Positions 29,621 through 45,000 of a stretch of 64,000 bases of DNA are shown here, piece by piece. The stretch's first letter is position 1, and the number at the start of each line of letters is the position of its first letter. The notes beneath the pieces were generated by a model. The model did no database searches and had not been told where the DNA came from. It was given only the letters and a program-made list of their open reading frames with translations. The translations under genes were made by a program, and so were the position numbers. This DNA is from Hymenolepis diminuta (taxonomy: Eukaryota; Platyhelminthes; Cestoda; Cyclophyllidea; Hymenolepididae), in assembly GCA_900708905.1 (NCBI GenBank), contig CAADRB010000092.1, forward strand, positions 135,561 to 199,560, read 5' to 3'.

Positions 29621-29999
29621 ATCTAAAATCACTGCATATGCATGCAGAATGGTAGTCAATGCGGGGGAGTGAGAAGGATGGTCCAACGAAACCAAAAATA
29701 ATAAGTTTGCCATCTGTTTAATAAATCATCTTCAAATCGACTGAACTTCCAGTCCTCTTAAAAGGAGAATGTGCCAAAAACCTGGGATATGTGCATTAGG
29801 CCAAAGTGAAATGGTGTCTGGACTGCAAAATAACAATACATTAGGGGAGAACAATAAACTCATTTTTGAGCCAATTATTTTGGCATCTAGATTGGCTTAC
29901 TAGAAGGCGTAGTACGTATCACGCATATTTTACATGTATTTATTTTGCTTTTTGAATATCATTATCTTATGTAAGGGTTTATTATAGAATCACACTATT

Positions 30000-30990
30000 C
30001 ACGAATGCTTTGACGGCGCCGAGTCCTGGTTAACCAGTGAAGCTGACGGCAATTGATAAGGAAGAGATTTCATGTTTGCGTAGTATAACTTATTGAAAAG
30101 TTCCCTCTCGGGTGAATGACTCAAACTGACTCATGCCCATGAGTTTATTTAGATAGAAATGGAATGATTCAATATCTATTGCAAATATTGACTTTCTTAA
30201 TTTTCTGTTATTCAAGGTTGCAAGCACACATGTGGTTCGCGCGTAATTACCGAAGTGTCTGGCTTATTAAGGGATTGGTAATAACTTTTGACCCCAGGCA
30301 GCATGAGTCATTGAGATCTTCACGCTATATTATGACCTATTGCATTTGCATTTGATTAATATTGACTAGAGATTTTCAGCAAACTATCTAAAATACATTA
30401 GAACAAATTTCATAAGATATTGTGATTGTTAATTAGTATATCAATTTTGCAATATCTTTTATTCAGAATCGTTCTCTGTGTTAATTGCTTTTCACGTAAT
30501 GCACCCATTTCCCAAACTGTTTGCAAGTTAGATTTATATTACTACATTTCGTGGTCCTATTAATGCTTTTTATTTAAAACCATAGCCATTTCATATTTCT
30601 TTGAATGACTGCACTATTTGGTTGGTCTAATGTGGCAAAATATGTTCTAATACATTCTTTCATTTTCACTCATCTTGCATTTCAGTAAAGTCAGGCCCTT
30701 CTATTTTCCCTATAATAAAATATAATGTTGTCGGCATTCTCAAATTGGTTAAAAACTGCTCCCAATTATATCTGAATTTCGAAATTGAGCCATCGATTTT
30801 GATCACGTCATTGACCTAGGAGATAATTTCAACCAGTCAATCAAAGAATCAGGCACCGTAGGCGGCAGATGATTCACCTGTATGGCAATAAAATTCAACC
30901 CCAAATCAGGGAGTCCTTACATATTCGGGGAGGGAGGAGGGATGGGGGTCACCAACACCTAAACGCTCTCATTTGAAAATTGGCAGTAAC
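30000..30990 (-). repeat. Dispersed repeat copy 1 (unknown class)
   Basis: On the minus strand, two blocks match the region 57474-58090 of the plus strand in the same order. Block one (about 30960-30825) shares an aattttattgccat stretch, ggtgaatcat and gtgcctgattct..tgattgactg. Block two (about 30320-30260) shares tgactcatg and a 21-base perfect match at 30298-30278. The sequence between the blocks is diverged. It contains the perfect palindrome CTGGTTAACCAG at 30026-30037. Limits are approximate; no open frame. Confidence 0.6.
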
Positions 30991-32999
30991 TTCCGTCCAT
31001 TTAAAGAAACTTCTAATTCCATTAATCAAACAAATGAAAAATTTTTAATGAAGTTATTAGACAAACACTGAAGTAGTTTTGAAGTGGCTGTGGAAAATAT
31101 TTGCAACAGGTAGCACGATAAAGCTATCTCTTCCCGTCCTATTAAAGAAATCTTGTTGATAAACGATTTCCATCAGCAGGCACACACGATCATCAATAAA
31201 CTTCAAGTCTACACAGTCAAAAGTGATGTACGTACACCCTAACTTTGCCATCTCGTTTCGATAGCCTCAAAGCCCATCATAAGATGCTCGATTAACGCTA
31301 CTGTTTAAGTTGGACAATCAATTAAGCAATATTTGATGAGAGACTACACGCACCGTTAATAATCCGTTGGGAATCACTGGCCCGTAAGTAAAAACAATTG
31401 CTTGTTCAATGACATTATTTTAATGTATCGCGTCTTTTTTATTGGTCCATGTCTTTGTCTCCTGCTAGAATGACTTTAACTATTACTCTTTTAACACTGA
31501 TAGGCATACCATCAGCCATAAAGCGTAGAGAGTAGCTGGCGACACTCATGCAAGTAGTTTTATTGTGTTATTTTCTGCATTTTGCGTGTACATCTCTCCA
31601 TTTAATCTCTTAATCCCAAGCTTTACGTTGTATGCTTTCTCATTTTCAAGATGTTTTTTTGCTTTTTCGCATGAGTCAACAAAACATTTTGCTGCGAGTC
31701 TCCCCAGCATATTTTTTGTGTTTCCTGCTCATCACCAACACATGCTAAGTCTATTTTTTATTGGAAATGGCTTCTATGAGTTAGTGCCTATAATTTATTT
31801 TACATTTTTCGCTTTGACATGAGCAAGTTAAGAAGAGAATAAGCAAATCTATGAGGGGCACAAAACCTTTCATCTTTCCTTTCAATACTGCATTTATCAC
31901 CAACAATAATACCCATTTGTTCTCATCCAAAGTACTTTACTTCGACAGAGAGCAACAGTTGAAGTTAAAATAATGTTTTACGCTTCGGCATGGGAAAATC
32001 AGCAAAGCTAGACTCATAATTTCAGGAAACTTTTATAATTTTTTGGCAAGTAATCATAGATAATTTTTACCACCTCTTTGTAATGTATCCGATGCAGCAT
32101 TTAATCACATGTAAACAATCACTTCATGACTTTAGGACAAAATTAGAACTGTGATGTCAATATCACATTTTGTTTTAAAAGAACTAACTTTCAACATTTA
32201 CAGATATCTGTTAATTGAAATATAAAGGAAACAGATGTATTTCATAGTTTCAAAAGTCTTGCACACAATATGCTTTATAAATTTACCTTCTAAGTTTGCA
32301 TTTCTTCAACTGATCAGTTTTATATTTTACTCTCATGAAGTACTTTTCTTCTATTCATTCATTATGTGAATGCCTTTACTGTTTATTTATTGGTTATACG
32401 CTTGGTGACTCAGTAAAACCCCAAATGCTCCATTATGAGATATCACTATACCTGGTATTGTTTTGGAAAGTAATTATGCCACATCATCAATTCTACATTA
32501 ACCCATTTTTGCATGAAAATTCGTTTCCTTCACTTCACCACTTGAATGAATTCCGTCGTTACATTTTCAGGAAACTCACCATCAAGATGAATGCATATTT
32601 CCCTGCCACTATGTTGGCAAATAAATCTTGATATTTGGATAATCTGCGTTGGTTATTCTTCGGTGATGATTTGAAGAAAAGAATGCGTCAGTATACACCT
32701 ATATGCATTTCTGTACTCGGGGATGGCTTGCTGTTCATTTTCTTCGGTCCATGGCTATTTCGTCTTCTTTAATATACAATTTCAAGGCTATTCCAAAATG
32801 AGCAACTGATAAGGTGTCTTATGCTTTTCTTTCACTATCCATTTAACTTTTCATAGAAATGTCGATAGGAAGGGGAAATTTATTTCGTCTTTAGGAACCA
32901 AACCTTATTTTTCACCTGATTTATATCATCATTTAAGTTTTTTGAATATCTTTAAACATTTTGCAAAGTAGAAATGCATTTGGGGTGTCGGTATAAAAA

Positions 33000-33029
33000 N
33001 NNNNNNNNNNNNNNNNNNNNNNNNNNNNN
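33000..33029. other. Assembly gap (30 N)
   Basis: A run of 30 undetermined bases; its true size is unknown. Confidence 1.
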
Positions 33030-36000
33030 TAAATATGAAGATTAGCTATTCTGTCAGATTATTAGCCTCATCTCGTCATTACGAGAACTGTTAAGCCGAC
33101 ACAATGTGATTCCACTAAACGCTTTTCACGTCTTGTGGTTCCTTGTGTAATTATATCCAATATAAGGGAAATTTTTGTAGTTGAGGTCACACAAATATCT
33201 CAGGTCTAAGATAGTTCAGATGATAGTGGGTGTCAACAAAGTTATATAATGGTGTAAGAATGTGCTTGAATCGACGTGTATAAAATATCTCTGATGGGGT
33301 TATTTTTGACAAATGTTGATCAGATATGATATCAGATAGAAATTAGATATGATTTCTATTATAGAAAGGAAGCTGCTGCAAAATAATATGCTTAAATCTT
33401 CATTATTGATCGTTTTTGATCACCTAGATCTTATATAAGAAACTCAGTATGGAGATACAAACCAACGTTTTCTATTGTTAATAATATTAAAGTTTCTGGC
33501 TTGGCAGTTATGAAGGAGACAAATTTTCTTCCTTTATACTATGCATTTCTTAAACAAGGGAGAAAAACCGATTCTCAGTTTGAATTGATAACAGAGCAGG
33601 AGTTATTATTCAGCAACTAAATAGAATACTTTTAAGTGAAAATATTAATTCCAACTTTTGTGCAAGGGGTCCGATGAAGGTATTTTCTATTTGTATAATC
33701 GTAAAAGATTAAATAGAACTAACATTATTCTTCCTAGTCCCACCTACCTGCTTTTAACCTAGGTATTAAATCAGCCGTGGATGAAATCTTACTGTTGGAC
33801 CTGAGTGTCTAATCGTGGAATTAGAATAATAAACTATTGCGCAACAACCATGTTTTCTATAAGAATATGCTTCCAAAATTCTAATAAAATAAAAGCTCTG
33901 AGACTTTGAACGCATTACTTACTTTTTATTTAACCCCTCCTTCGTTTGATACCCCATTGGATTTGTTTATTCCCTTTATTTAATTGCCTTCCCGTGTTTA
34001 AAACTTGTAAATGTTGTTTATAGTGTCGTAGGCACAATTAGGACAAGTTCCAAATTATGGGAAAAAATATTTTGACGAATTTAATGTTTCAGTTTGAATA
34101 ATCTTGTTTGTAGAACTGCGGATATTACTTTTGACACTAACTCTGATAAATCAATCGCAGAATGCCTGTCGTTCAACTAACACTGTGTTAAGAGAAAATC
34201 CGAACGGTTAGATCACAAAGTATTCATAATTTAACTTAACTTCAATGATTTACTACATACCTAGTTTCCAGACACAAATTGAAAAAAATAAATACACAAA
34301 AACTGAACTGTCTGAACCTCCATCTTCCACCCTGATTGTGTCTTTGAAGCAGGCCATTTAATCGCTCAATTTATTCTTAATTCAGACGATGCAGTTCACC
34401 ACCTTGTCTTACCTTCCAGCTCCACAATACGTAGAAAAATTGACTGACGATGGACCATACTATTTCCAACGTAAATAAAGCAAATTTGAAGTTTTAAATT
34501 AAATATACTGAATATACAACGGCAAAGCAAATAAAATTCATATGGTAAGAGTTCAATAATTATTGAAGTTTTGTTGATCCTTTCTTAGTCGTTCTAGTCA
34601 ATGAACATGCTTTTGGTAATTAGTTCGTTTTATACTAATGAAAATTCCATTAGGTAATACATTAGAATATTAAAAAATCTTTTCCAAATCTATTTTCAGT
34701 CCTTGAATGTTAACTTTGAGAATTTAAAAATAAAGAGTACTTGCAAAGTTTCATTTTATTTCAAAATCAGTTAAATCAATTTCAAATCAATTCACATTCT
34801 ATCCTACGTCTACTTACTACTGCGATTTTATTGAGAGCGAGCTTGAGATAATAGACAGCCTTAGGGAATATCATCGACGTTTCCAACCTATTCTTTTCAA
34901 CACTCGAGGAACTTGGATCCATAATCGCCATAGTGATCTAGAGATTTGGGATATGATTAACGATTAAGTTACTATTCTAATTAATTTAAGACGTCGAACG
35001 AACAATTTGCCACCTCTTGCTAAGAAATTTGGTTTTTTTTCTTTTCTTGACAATATTAAATTAGCATTTAAGCTTAAAGATTTCCTTATTTCATTCAGTA
35101 ATCTAAAAAAGCCGACTTTCTTCTAAATGTCATCAAAGCTCTGATTTAAGAAAGCACCCTTTCAAAATGCATTTATAACCTTCTCTGCTTTTCCCAAAGG
35201 CATGTAAATCAGATTTCTAATAGTATTCCACTTGTAAAATAATGTCAAATTCTGGAAAAATTTGGTTAAAGCAGTCAATTGAGTTCCACGGTCCTTTTAC
35301 TTCGTAATAAATATTTAATTCGCTAATTGTAAATAAAATAGCGTTAAATAGGTTTATCTTTAATTTTAAATGATTATTGATTATAATTATTTTGTTTCCT
35401 GATATCTACCATGTCTGATTTCAAATTTTTGTCAATATATTTTCTTCCAGTGGACCTATGAAGCTAATGCTAAGTTGAAATTTTTGGCTATCTCATCTCT
35501 GCCATACTAGAACTTTAAGCTGCTGAATGTCTTCTAAGAATATTTTGTCTTATTTGCCATTGGATAGAAATCGAAGATGGAGCTGCAAGACCGACCCTTC
35601 TTAATGATAAAAACAGTCAATAAGCGCTGAATGTCGTAGACGAGCATTTACTGCAATCCAGTAGGCAAATAGTGAAAGTTAAATTTTGGAGCGTGAGCCA
35701 CCCACTTGGCAAATACCGTTTTGCCCGAATCCAAACACCAAATGAAGTAAGACTCTCTGTTGCCCTAACTTCACTCTCCCCGTCTTTATAATCCTCTCCC
35801 TTTCATTATTCAGTAAACTTTTTTAAACGATTTCACTTGATTCTCACAATTAGAAATTGTAAATTTTCGTGCATTTTCGTAGTCAATAATGATATGATAA
35901 AACCTAATATGCTTACATATGATAGTCACTTGCAAAGATTCTGAAATAATTAGGGACTAAACGCCCTAAAATATTTAACTTTCAACTAAACCTTATGGGT

Positions 36001-39000
36001 TCCTTCGCTATGTGTAATTTCCAACAAGGCATTTTGACTCTCTGCTTTAGCTAGCTCTTAGATTTCTTAAGCATTTACACTACTAACAAATCGAAGACAA
36101 TCAAACCCAAATATCAAAAGATGGCTGCGTTCTTAATGTTGAGTAGTTTAATTTATTTTATCAGTTATAAAAGAAATTGATTTTTAAGCCGATATCTTAA
36201 TTTGACTCGCTCCTCAAGTGACAAATTAATAATACTACATGTATAATATTTATATGAAATTGCACATCTAAAACTAATTTTACTGACTGAACTCATTGAA
36301 ATATGGTAAGATCGAGCTGAAAAGTTTGTTAAAAAACCACAGGATTATTAGAATTCACATTTGGAAGCTAAGAAATGGACAATGACTAAACTATCATTCT
36401 TTATAAAAGGTAAATTTACAATTGTTTTATTGAACAATTTTACTCCTCATGTTATTAGTGAAAGTGGACAAAATAAACTCAATTAAGGATGCGGTTTTAA
36501 AGTTACAATAATAGATTATTTACTACAGTACCACCTCAGTTTCTGAATCAAGCATCCAATGTGAATAAGCCAATCGTTTTAGGCATCAGAAAATAGTAGC
36601 TATTAGTTTATTGTCCTTCCATTGTTTGTGTCTATGGAAACTTTGGAATCTTTCCGCTTCTATAATCAGCTAATGAATAAATCAATATTATTCTGACTAT
36701 TTTTATTTTCTGTTTAATCAGTAACATCAATTTTAAATTTATAATATTGTTTTGCAATATCTGGCGGTTTAAAACTCATACTCGAATTAATAGACATAGT
36801 GAATTACCTTCACAAATAGTATATTTATCATTAAAGTACGAAAAGTTAATGCGGTTAAGTCAATTAAGCTAATGGGTTTGTGTTTTCGTAACCTTTGAGG
36901 AGTAATAATATTTACGTTTTTAAATGTGACATTTCGTTTATCTCAATTTGTATTTGCCATTAATGTGGCTATTATTTTCATCTTATTTCTTTGGTATTAC
37001 TACGTTTACACTTGGTTTTTAATAAGATAATTTAAATTAATTAATTAAATTAAATTAATCTAAATACCAACCAATAATCGATAACTTATTTCTTCAGACA
37101 TTATTTTAAATGTTATTCTGAATTTTTTGTCCCTTTAATTTTCTAAATTTCTTTTATGAAATCAGGATGTTTTTAATTAGATTTTTTTCTTAAAAAAAGG
37201 TTTAAGAAGCAAAAATTTCAAAAATTAATATATTTTTGTCTAACATTACGAAAGGTTCTTTGGTGAAGACAAATATCATAAGTTAACTAAGATGTGGTTC
37301 TCATTAGAGTCTCAGTCTCGGGAATTTCACAGTCTCCAATTAAGAATAGTTGGTAGTTTCCAAAGATATGAGTGTTGAAAACGCACTATGGGTTATCCTT
37401 TCGTCATTTTCTTATTAAAATATTTTGCAAAAGCCCCAGAGTTTTATGAAGTAAACAAATAAGTAGTTATCGTCAAGCTCTCTCCAATTATTTTCCTTTT
37501 GAAATAATATTTATCTCTCATCAAACTAAGTAAAAATACGAAAACTTTTACACCGACTAGTCAACGTCATTAATTAACTTGAAATTACGCTGTATTTTGA
37601 ACAAATTTGGCCTCTCTAATATGTATATGCTTGCGTTAATATAATTTTACCTTTAAAAGTTGGCCAACTTAACGAAAAAATATATCCAATTTTTCCACTT
37701 AGATTTTTCCTTAGGCTAAGGGAGCTTGATGGATTCCTGGAAAACCTTTCAAAAAAACACATCAAGATTTTGTTCTTTTTAATGCTCTTAGTTTTAAGAC
37801 GAAGATATAAGGCCAGGGCCGTTGATTTCCTGTTCCATTTCCAACTTTTCTTAGGGAAGTTTTAAAATTTTGTCATGGCTGATCGGGCGTTCTATTTTAA
37901 AGTAACTTGCTTTGTAAAATCTTTTGACCTTTTAGTTTCATAAATATGTCTGGCACTGCAGTGAAATGTGTAATAGAATTACTCTATTAAGCTATATGCT
38001 GAAATTTCTCCCCAAATAAATTTATTTAGATAAGAGGTGGTCCGTAATGACTAGAGTGTCATTAAATATATTCAGATAAAAAAAATTTTAATATCATCTT
38101 TAGGGACCATTAGTTTGGATATTTGCAATAATCTTTTTTTGTTTATAGTCACACGTAACCTTTCCAATTCTCTACTATCCAACACGGTTTTGCCATTTTT
38201 CATTGTAATAGAATTATAAATTCTGCCAGTACAGAAGCAGTTATCCTATCTAACCGATAAATGGAAGAGGAATGAACAGATATTGATGGGAAATTCATGG
38301 TAAAAATTTTCCCAATACTTGATTTTTAGATTAAGGTTGTACAATATTTGCCTAATGAGCATTTAAAGTTTCAAAGTTCGTCCCCTACATTAATGAGTAA
38401 ATTCTCAACCACAATATCCAACGCTTTGTTGAACGATTGTTTAAAGCTATGATGGCCAGTCTTGCCACCCCAGCCTGTTTCTTTCTATCTAAAGTTGAGA
38501 AGACTGAATGATTGAATGCTGAAATGCTAAGAACACTTGTTTGAAACTCTACAAGTCTCACTTTATGAGAGCTTTGGTTTATCGGTGCTCATTTAGACAA
38601 GTATGTTGATTCCAATTTGCAAAAGTCTCAGAAACTATTCACGAATCATTATGAAAAATGCATACTTAGGTTTTGGTGAATGAGTTAATCTGGCAAACGA
38701 TTTGTCAATAGTGTTTGGCCAAATATGAATAAACACATCTTGGATAAAACGAATTAGAGTTATAGTGATTATGTTGAACTATTCTATTTTCATACTTCAT
38801 CATATTTATCAAATATAGTTCAGTCTACCCCAATTCACTGCAGTCAGCAAGGTTGCCCACTTTCCGATAAAATTGCGAAATCGTAAACAGTAAAATAGCC
38901 CCATTAATATGTATCAAGGAATAGCCGAAAGAAGTCTTATGTCAAATTCTTTTCTAGAGGCTACTTTTTTTTAGTTTCATCTCAGACAGAATTCTAAAAA

Positions 39001-42000
39001 TAAGGACGGTATTAAATAATCATCCTATTTTACTTATTACACTTTGTATATAGCAGTTTAATGAAAATTAAAAGAGTTGGTGAGCAGAACAATAGATTAA
39101 ATGATACTCTTTTAAGTTTAGTACATTATTTCTGAATCAGTAGCAATCGTTTGTTGACCTGCTTTGATCCTTAATAAACTTCATATTAAATTGGCCGACA
39201 AATCTTGTCTATAATAAATAGTTCATATGCATTTTAAATATTTTATTGGCGACAATCATACTACTACCTCCTTGATATTAAGCTTCAACTTTTCTAGACA
39301 TAGTTCGTCTTCCTTTCAAAATGATTATCAATTTGTCGTTTTTATTCAAAGTCTGCGCATTGAATTTCTAGTATCTGTGCACGCTTGCTCGAATATCTCC
39401 TTTATATTTCGTCCACCTGCTGATTTATTACCTCTGCTCCAATCGTTAGTTGTTCATCACCGAACAAGGAACTCGAAATCTGTCAACTACTTGGCTGTAC
39501 TTCATCTGCTTGTTTCTTACAACCTAGGTTGCCACCGCACCTTCATAATTTCTCTTACTACTCCTTTCTCCTTCTCCACTTATTCATTTCCATTTGCTCA
39601 TTATGCACATGGTCCTACTTAACTTTTGGTCTTCTCACTCGAGAAAGGCTAGTGCGTCATGTTAGCCTTAGGAAGATGATTAATTCAATTAGGGAATATC
39701 TAGGCTATCATGTTAGAGCTATTAATGTCGCGTTACCGCCGGGAATAATGCTACTTTAATCGTTACTTTATTATATCCAGCAACTTTAGCAGTTAACTAA
39801 ACGTGAAGCCGACTATTTCTTAATAATTTCTCCCTTCAGGTATTCGGTTGGCATTTCTTTATAGATAGATATTGAAGTAAGTTAAATCTCGACAAGACAA
39901 TAGTTTGCTAAGTTTTCTATGCCGGTGATTTCTAAGCAATAGCGTTTTATAATGATGGAAAAATTTTGTCATATCTAATAAATAATTGCAAGTTAAGCTT
40001 CATTCCCTTCCAGACTTGCATGATTAAGTTTTATTCCTGTTTGCTTGTTAAAAATTTCAATTTAGAAAAAACTGCTCGCCAGCGTGATGACATTTTTCAT
40101 CGTAGGTAAATAAATTATAAATTAAAGTGAATTTAAATTAATACAGCGTTTGAATCACATTTACTAAAATAAAGCACATTTGATTAATTATAAACGATAT
40201 CCAGGGACAGGAAAGTCATCTTAAAATTTGATTTAATGTCACTGCTTTCATGATGACTATTGTCTTCAATTAAGTGTAATAAATCGGTGTTTATGTAAAA
40301 TAAAATATTATTTTATATCTAATATCAGTAAGAGACTTTCGTCTATTTATCTTTGTCAAAAAATGATTATCTGGCAATGGAGACGAAAAAGTGGAACAAA
40401 ACATGCGTCCGACCACGTTGCATTTCCCATGCTGCAATTTGTTCTAAATATTGCAAGTTGGTGACTGGAGTTTATAATTTAGTGACAATAATTTTTTCAG
40501 TTTTACTATAAGTCTAAGGAAAGTTAGCATATAAAATATTCGTATCTATAACATGCATGCACTGAATATAGTGAAATATTAACTTTCTTTTGATAAGGTC
40601 AAATCAAAAAATGGAATAACGTACCGATTAGTATATATTTGATTATAGCTCATTTAGTGTCTAGTTTGATCAAAAGAATGAGGTGTGCCATTTTCCTTTA
40701 AACACTTCCGTCGCATAATTTTAACGCCTTGAGGCATGCAGATGACGTGTATTTCTACCAGACCCATCAATACACATCCGAAAAGGTGTGTTCAAAACTT
40801 TGCAGGTTAATTCTGGTCAACAATAGAGATAGCAGAATGTGAATAACTTGTAAGAGCGGTTCTAGGACACCAAAGCAAGGGCTGCTTTCAATTTTCAAAA
40901 TGGAAAGCTCTGTTGGTCTTTTTCCTTAAAACCAAATTATTTCTCTTTTTGCACTTTCCACGACCATCAGTACGCTCTAAATGTTAGGATGTAAGGTGAA
41001 TTTTTAATGGATGCTAATTCAGACATTCTCGTCTTATTTAACATTTTAAGCATAGGAAAATGGAACTTTTGAAATCGCAACATTATTTTTACTAAATTGA
41101 ATTTCTTCCTTTAAGCAACTACCTGCAACCAATGAATGACAACACAGAAAGTATCTTAAGCCGGGCTTTAGATCTTTAGAAATGAGAATTGAATTTCCGG
41201 TTTTCATTATATTTGTGACCTATCCTATCAATTCAAAAGTATTTTCATTATAGACTACCTTACTTTATTTAAAAAAGAGCTTTAAATCAATAGTTATTAA
41301 ACATTCTTGGGAGATTTTGAGTATTGTATCGCCAGTATTTAAAATCTTTACCATGGACAATAATATAGCCATCGTGAAGCTTTGAAAATTTATTTCTAGA
41401 GGAGTACGACAAAATTTCCTTGATTGATAACTTCTCAATAGAACACTCCTATATTGGGTGGTATGCATTAAGGCGGGTGGTAATTGAAGCCACAGAATAT
41501 CCACCGATGCGTCTGGACTACATTACTTGATGAGTCAGTAAGACACGCGACGGTAATACTACCTTCACAATCAAAGGAAAATAATAGCTAATGCTAATTT
41601 TCAAGTTCATTTGCCTTACAAATGGAAACGCATGGAGCTACTTATTCAGTTTCCCCTCCCTCTCATTAATCATGGTTAAATTGTGAGGATACACACTTCG
41701 ATTTCTTATTATAGAATTAGCTCTCACCTAAACCAGATGCATAGTTACCTTAATGATTTCGTTGAGCATTTCAGCATTTATGCAAATAATATTAGAAACT
41801 ACTGACTGAGTAATTCAGGAAAGAAGTATTGTTATTATTCATTCTTATAGCTTTTGAAAGCCAGTAGGACTTACTTAAGTGAAATGAAGTGTATTGTTAA
41901 AAGAATGTCGTGAAAATTTCATCCGACAGATACCTCTCGTGTATTTGTCAGTTTTACCTACAAGCTGGATCATTAAGTGGCTTCAATAAAAGAACAAATT

Positions 42001-45000
42001 ATCTCTATTTACAACATTAGATCATCCTTAAAGTGGATTTTGTATGCAGTTTTTTCCATGCAAAATGTTTTTTTTCCCTGGGTATCCCACCGAATAATTT
42101 GGGATAAATTTGGTATAAAAAATATTCTTGGGAGATTTTTTAGCTTGTTGAGGATGTACCAGTATATTTGATAACATTTTGGAATAAAATATTTAAGTAA
42201 GGTTTCAATGCCTTTCTAGCCCCTTGTTCACTTATGTCAATAAAACACCTTTACGTAAATCGAATAGTCATTACTCTTTTTCCTAGTATTAACTATCTCG
42301 GACAATCTAAATCACCAATGGATTTAAGCCATACATTTTTAGCAATATCTCTTCAAGTTGTTCGAAGTTTATCGATAATTGTACAATTCTTCAGAACGTT
42401 TAGTCTAAGGTAACTCAATTCATAAAGTCAAAATTTAACAAGAATATAGAATGCTCCATACTCTAAAGCCACAATCAGCCATTGAGATAACGTCAGATAT
42501 TCTTTGGGCAGTCCTCCAACTTCTACAATTTTCCTTTCCCGTCCGTTATCCAGAGCTCATCGTATGAAGCTGTGATTTCTCCAACCCAGTATTGCAGTAT
42601 ATATTTAGACAGAAGTCTGTATACAAACCTTATATAGACTTTAAAAGCTCCACCACATGATTAGATGAGTCTGACATCGGGGTTATGAATTCAAATTCCA
42701 GTCAATTAAACAAAATTAAATTCTGGAACAAGTGTTCTCACCAGATATAACGCAATTAGATAAGTTTTTATGGAACATTTCAATTATTCATTAGTTAAAG
42801 ACAGTCCTGATTTGACTTGATCTCATTGAAAATTGAAAGTTTTGCATATAATGTCAAATAGTAGTAGATAATTTGCATCTCAAAAACACCGATTACGCAT
42901 TTTGCTTCTCTTAAAACTTGTCGAACCTAACTGGCTTTGATAAAGGTGCTACTTATTATCAATAGGAGGGTCAGAAAAATATGAACATATGTCAGGTTTT
43001 GGAGAAAGTGAAGTTTTGACACATAGAAGAGAGGAATTTCTGTTTTCTTTGCCAACCCAGTATAGCAAAAATTATATATATTTAAACAAAATGTATGACA
43101 TGTAATCGCAAATAATTATTTATAGTCTTGTTTTTTAAAAACTGGACAATAAAGTCAGGATCTAATAAATGTCATTTTAAATGTAAAATACCATTTAAAA
43201 TTTACCTTTTCACCTCAATAACATTTAAAACTGTAAAGCTAAACAGTTTTATCATCTTTGGCGCAGCATTATCGTATTATTATGGCAAAAAATCAGTGTC
43301 GAATTTCATTAGATAGCAAAAATAAAGTACAAAACATTCCTGTCGGTTTAATTTATCTGATCACAAAAGCTCTACAAATTTTTAGTCAAATTAAATTGCT
43401 GAGATGAAATTTTCCCAGCAAAATGGAAGATTCTTCGTTCTCCCCTCCGCTATCAGCAACCATAAATCACTGCTACTTTGTTTCAGCTTGGATCTGACAA
43501 CACAAAGTCACACACAAACTGGCTTAACTTAATTTAACTTTAAAAAATTAAACTTTTCTTATTTTATTAAACAATTTTAAAATAACTTCGTTCGTTCGAA
43601 TGCATTACAGAGTGGCTGAAAAGTACACTCATAATGATATTCAGATCTTAGATTACTCACGAACGTGCATAGTTAATGACAGATGGATCTAGGAAATTAT
43701 TTATCCACTTCTATATTTGGCAAGGGATTAGAAAACTAGTACATGGTCATTTCGATTCAAAGAGGGTCAATACAAATCGTTCAAAGCCGTATTTTAACTT
43801 CCAATAGTGTGATAATGCAAAACTTGAATAGACGGTTTCCTTAATCGCTGACATAGACTGAAGCCGTACCAAACTTTATGCGCAGAATAAAGCGGTTGCA
43901 ACCAAATTATTCATGATAACATATCTAGGGATTGTTCTGCTTAAATAATCCAAAATTCTGCCTGATCATGGTTATTACTTCATGATGCGATTGAAAAGTA
44001 ACTTTCTGTAACCACTTGGATCGCTTGGATTTCATCCTGCAAACAATCTCATAGTTCCAAATAATTCTTTCACTTTTTAGCGACAAACAACGAAAATATT
44101 TAATTTTCCTATGAGTAAAAAAAAATTAGATATCCATTTCAGAACGTTGAAAGTGATACAGTGACACTCACCCCAACAACTTATACAATTTTATTAACAC
44201 TATTCGAGCATTAATTTCCCTCTTAAATATTTTTATCCATCGTTATCATTCGCACTTTAAAAATGTATCTTTTTGAATGCATTCCTAAAATTCACCTGAA
44301 AACGCCATTCACACTTTCTTAGCTATCATTGTCCTCCTTTCCGTCCTCTTTCTAACTTTATCCACATTCTAGTACAGTTTGCTGCTCTCTGTGTCCGTCT
44401 TCATCTGTGATCCATGGAGTAATGGACTAGACCGAGTCCCATAAGCTCACTCCGCACCTCTGTTTTAATTCCTCCTTCCTTTAAAAATACGTGCTATTTC
44501 AATTCATGTCGTCTTTCGTGATTTTCTTTACCCCCTATCTTGAAATTCTCTTTAAAAATAGTTCTAAGCTGTCAGATTTGTGTACGCTTATTAAGAAAAT
44601 TAGAACCAGATTATTACGTGTGGTTTTGAAAATTGGCCTCGGTGATAAGTCTCTATTTTATTCAAAAATTAAAAACTTCAAATCATACTGAACTTTCTGT
44701 CATAATTGAATTGCGTTTCTGCTCCCTAGATGTGTAAATAAGCTGATGATAATTTACATGTCTTGCGAAAGAAAGCAGAAAATTAATTTAAAACATTTAT
44801 GTCTCAGATAGGGTGTTCTTCCGCGCCTTCCATTTTAGAAACACTATATACAATTCCATCATTTGGTCAAAGAAAATAACAATAAAAATTCATTTTAGAT
44901 TTCGTTTAACACTTAATTCTCCTTCTATTATAAATCCTTTCGTATCTGATTCGTTTAAACACGTATGAGCATAAACGTATATCAATTTTGAACTTCAAAT

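Larger units (their letters stand above)
21927..32999. other. Intergenic or deep-intronic, no recognised gene
   Basis: Holds microsatellites, the island at 29040, the hairpin at 29593 and one dispersed repeat copy. The rest is A+T-rich unique-looking sequence without recognisable exons. Confidence 0.7.

Noticed and set aside
31565..31822. 85-codon plus-strand frame
   Set aside because: T-rich with repeated Phe/Ser/Leu, no domain and no splice context.
39227..39622. 131-codon plus-strand frame, the longest outside the anosmin gene apart from exon 11
   Set aside because: Pyrimidine-rich, Ser/Phe/Leu-heavy low-complexity translation with no domain, no splice partners and no codon pattern unlike the background.
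42648..42710. Possible third tRNA-like B box (ggttatgaattcaaattcc)
   Set aside because: The match is loose and no convincing A box lies at the right distance.
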